NCBI GenBank assembly: GCA_964493015.1
Contig: CAZBLU010000023.1
Coordinates: 1-24,290 of the forward strand
Length of the DNA: 24,290 nt
Reading direction: 5' to 3'
From: Caldimicrobium sp964493015
GTDB lineage: Bacteria > Desulfobacterota > Thermodesulfobacteria > Thermodesulfobacteriales > Thermodesulfobacteriaceae
Shown here: one piece after another, positions 23,105 through 24,290 of the stretch
How positions within the stretch are numbered: position 1 is the first letter of the stretch
Layout: every line of letters begins with the position of its first letter
Position numbers and translations under genes: made by a program
The notes under the pieces: generated by a model
Seen by the model: the letters and a program-made list of their open reading frames with translations, nothing else
Told to the model about the DNA's origin: nothing
Database searches by the model: none

Positions 23105-23822
23105 TTTTCTCTTCCAAGGCCTTTTCAATTTCTTGGAGAATAATTAGGCAAATTTCTTCAGGCATAGGTGAATTCCTAATAGGTCTACCCACAACTAAAA
23201 GATCAGCCCCTGCTTTAATCGCTTCATAAGGTGTTGCTGTCCTTACCTGATCATCCAGGTTTCTATCTTCCAATCTTATTCCAGGTACTACTGTTAATAG
23301 ATGGGGAAAAGAATTTTTAATTAATCCCACTTCTTTAGCAGAGCAAACAATCCCATCACAGCCAACGATATTAGCAAGAAGTGTTAATCTATAAACTAAA
23401 TCCTCCGTTTTATAGAGTAGCTCTCCGTTGAACCCAAGTTCAAGTAAATCTGCCTTGTCAAGAGAGGTTAAAAGGGTTACGCCAAGAATTTTTACTCCTC
23501 CCTGAGAGGTCTTTAGGGCTTCTTCTAAAGCCCTTCGCCCTGCAAGAATGTGCACCGTTAAATAATCTACTCCATAAGCACTTGCAGATCTTACTGCTCC
23601 AGCCACTGTATTAGGAATATCAAAAAGTTTAAGGTCTAAAAAAATTTGTGAAGCTCCTTTTTTCTTTATTACTTCTATTGCCTTAGGACCTTCTTTAACA
23701 AAAAGTTCTAATCCAATTTTAAAAACACCCACAAAGGGATTAAGTCTTTCTACCCAAAAAACTGCTTCATCTAAATGGGAAAAATCAAGAGGGAAAATTA
23801 GTCTTCCCTTGAGATCCTTCAT
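23097..23822 (-). CDS. pyrF: Orotidine 5'-phosphate decarboxylase
   Basis: Last step of UMP synthesis, decarboxylating OMP. 241 residues in a TIM barrel. Visible: IFPLDFSHLDEA (first strand with Asp13), FKIGLELF, and the catalytic signature FLDLKLFDIPNTV with D63, K65 and D68 (DxKxxDI), then VPGIRLED and VVGRPIRNS (phosphate-binding loop). It starts at ATG 23822, inside the 3' end of nrdR (38-nt overlap), with AAGGAG about 7 nt upstream; the next initiation codons would delete the first catalytic strand. Its stop overlaps the start of the DUF763 gene. Confidence 0.97.
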   Translation of the reverse strand: MKDLKGRLIFPLDFSHLDEAVFWVERLNPFVGVFKIGLELFVKEGPKAIEVIKKKGASQIFLDLKLFDIPNTVAGAVRSASAYGVDYLTVHILAGRRALEEALKTSQGGVKILGVTLLTSLDKADLLELGFNGELLYKTEDLVYRLTLLANIVGCDGIVCSAKEVGLIKNSFPHLLTVVPGIRLEDRNLDDQVRTATPYEAIKAGADLLVVGRPIRNSPMPEEICLIILQEIEKALEEKNG

Positions 23823-24264
23823 CTCTTAACTCCTTAATGCTATCCAAAAATTCTTCCACATCTTTAAAATCTTTATATACCGAGGCAAATCTAATATATG
23901 CCACTTTATCCCATCTTTTTAATACTTCCATAACCTTTTCACCTATGTAACTTGCTGGGATTTCCTTATCTCCTCTTTGAATAAGATCAAGTTCTAATTC
24001 ATGAATAAATCCTTTAATATTATTTTCACTTATGGGTCTTTTATGACATGCCTTATGGATCCCTGAAAGTAATTTTTCTCTGCTATATGGTTCTCTCCTT
24101 CCATCTTTTTTTACTATCATTATATCTAATTCTAACTTCTCATAGGTGGTAAATCTATAACCACATTTTGAACACTCCCTTCTTCTCCTTATAGAAAAAC
24201 CATCTTCAATTACACGAGAATCTATAACTCTTGTCTCAGGTTCCTTACACTTAGGGCATTTCAC
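23785..24264 (-). CDS. nrdR: Transcriptional repressor NrdR
   Basis: Regulator of ribonucleotide reductase genes that senses ATP/dATP. 159 residues, standard length. N-terminal zinc ribbon with C3, C6, C31 and C34 (KCPKCKEPETRVIDSR; RRRRECSKCGYRFTTYEK), then an ATP-cone domain (IVKKDGRREPYSREKLLSGIHKAC through VAYIRFASVYKDF). The start is GTG 24264 with AGGAAG 9 nt upstream, exactly at the first zinc-ribbon residue. It is the most upstream visible gene of the nrdR-pyrF-DUF763 run; its promoter lies beyond or at the window edge. Confidence 0.97.
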   Translation of the reverse strand: MKCPKCKEPETRVIDSRVIEDGFSIRRRRECSKCGYRFTTYEKLELDIMIVKKDGRREPYSREKLLSGIHKACHKRPISENNIKGFIHELELDLIQRGDKEIPASYIGEKVMEVLKRWDKVAYIRFASVYKDFKDVEEFLDSIKELRDEGSQGKTNFPS

Positions 24265-24290
24265 CTTATTCTTCCTGCAAAAAGGGATTA

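Overview
The window looks like part of a draft genome or metagenome bin of an anaerobic, probably thermophilic sulfate reducer or sulfur disproportionator. The base composition is AT-rich and the proteins are rich in Lys and Glu. It carries a complete dsrMKJOP membrane electron-transfer operon. Together these suggest the Thermodesulfobacteriota, perhaps a Thermodesulfobacterium/Caldimicrobium-like lineage. That placement is inference, because no rRNA or dsrAB gene is in view. Two 100-N scaffold gaps (5583-5682 and 7333-7432) are present.

Region 1 (1-3541, + strand) reads: a histone-deacetylase-like amidohydrolase cut by the window edge, a PLP aminotransferase, tgt (queuosine tRNA modification) and yajC (Sec translocon accessory), tightly packed. 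It meets trmFO (tRNA m5U54 methylation) convergently.

Region 2 (about 4850-7011, mostly - strand) holds tRNA-Gly(CCC), an FmdB-type zinc-ribbon protein, a secreted or membrane-anchored protein interrupted by a real sequence gap, and a fused chorismate mutase/prephenate dehydratase (pheA).

Region 3 (7012-10586) is the most unusual. An AT-rich divergent intergenic region carries two nearly concentric inverted repeats around a consensus-like promoter. It is followed by a large c-di-GMP gene (PhnD-like sensor, PAS, GAF, PAS, GGDEF, EAL). The gene is annotatable only once one sees that the 7333-7432 gap is spurious: both flanks carry the same 55 bp, and collapsing them restores the frame. Even so, the gene is broken by a 19-nt TTAA-type expansion, an in-frame TAA and an A8 frameshift.

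Region 4 (10587-14531) holds tRNA-Ser(GGA), a 500-residue exported protein built from repeated LWPFY-type strands, coaD (CoA synthesis), a DUF3108 exported protein and, on the - strand, a protein with a C-terminal J domain.

Region 5 (14532-21877, - strand) is the sulfur-energy locus. In transcription order it is an RsbRD-N-like protein, dsrM, dsrK, dsrJ, dsrO, dsrP, then dsrN/cbiA-type amidase and a 2[4Fe-4S] ferredoxin ending in a clear intrinsic terminator. DsrMKJOP would link the menaquinone pool and periplasm to cytoplasmic DsrC-trisulfide reduction. DsrN would amidate the siroheme of DsrAB.

Region 6 (22019-24264, - strand) is an overlapping nrdR-pyrF-DUF763 cluster.

I did not find a clearly new multi-gene system. 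The best candidates for follow-up are the WPFY-repeat protein, the promoter inside nested inverted repeats, and the decayed c-di-GMP sensor gene.
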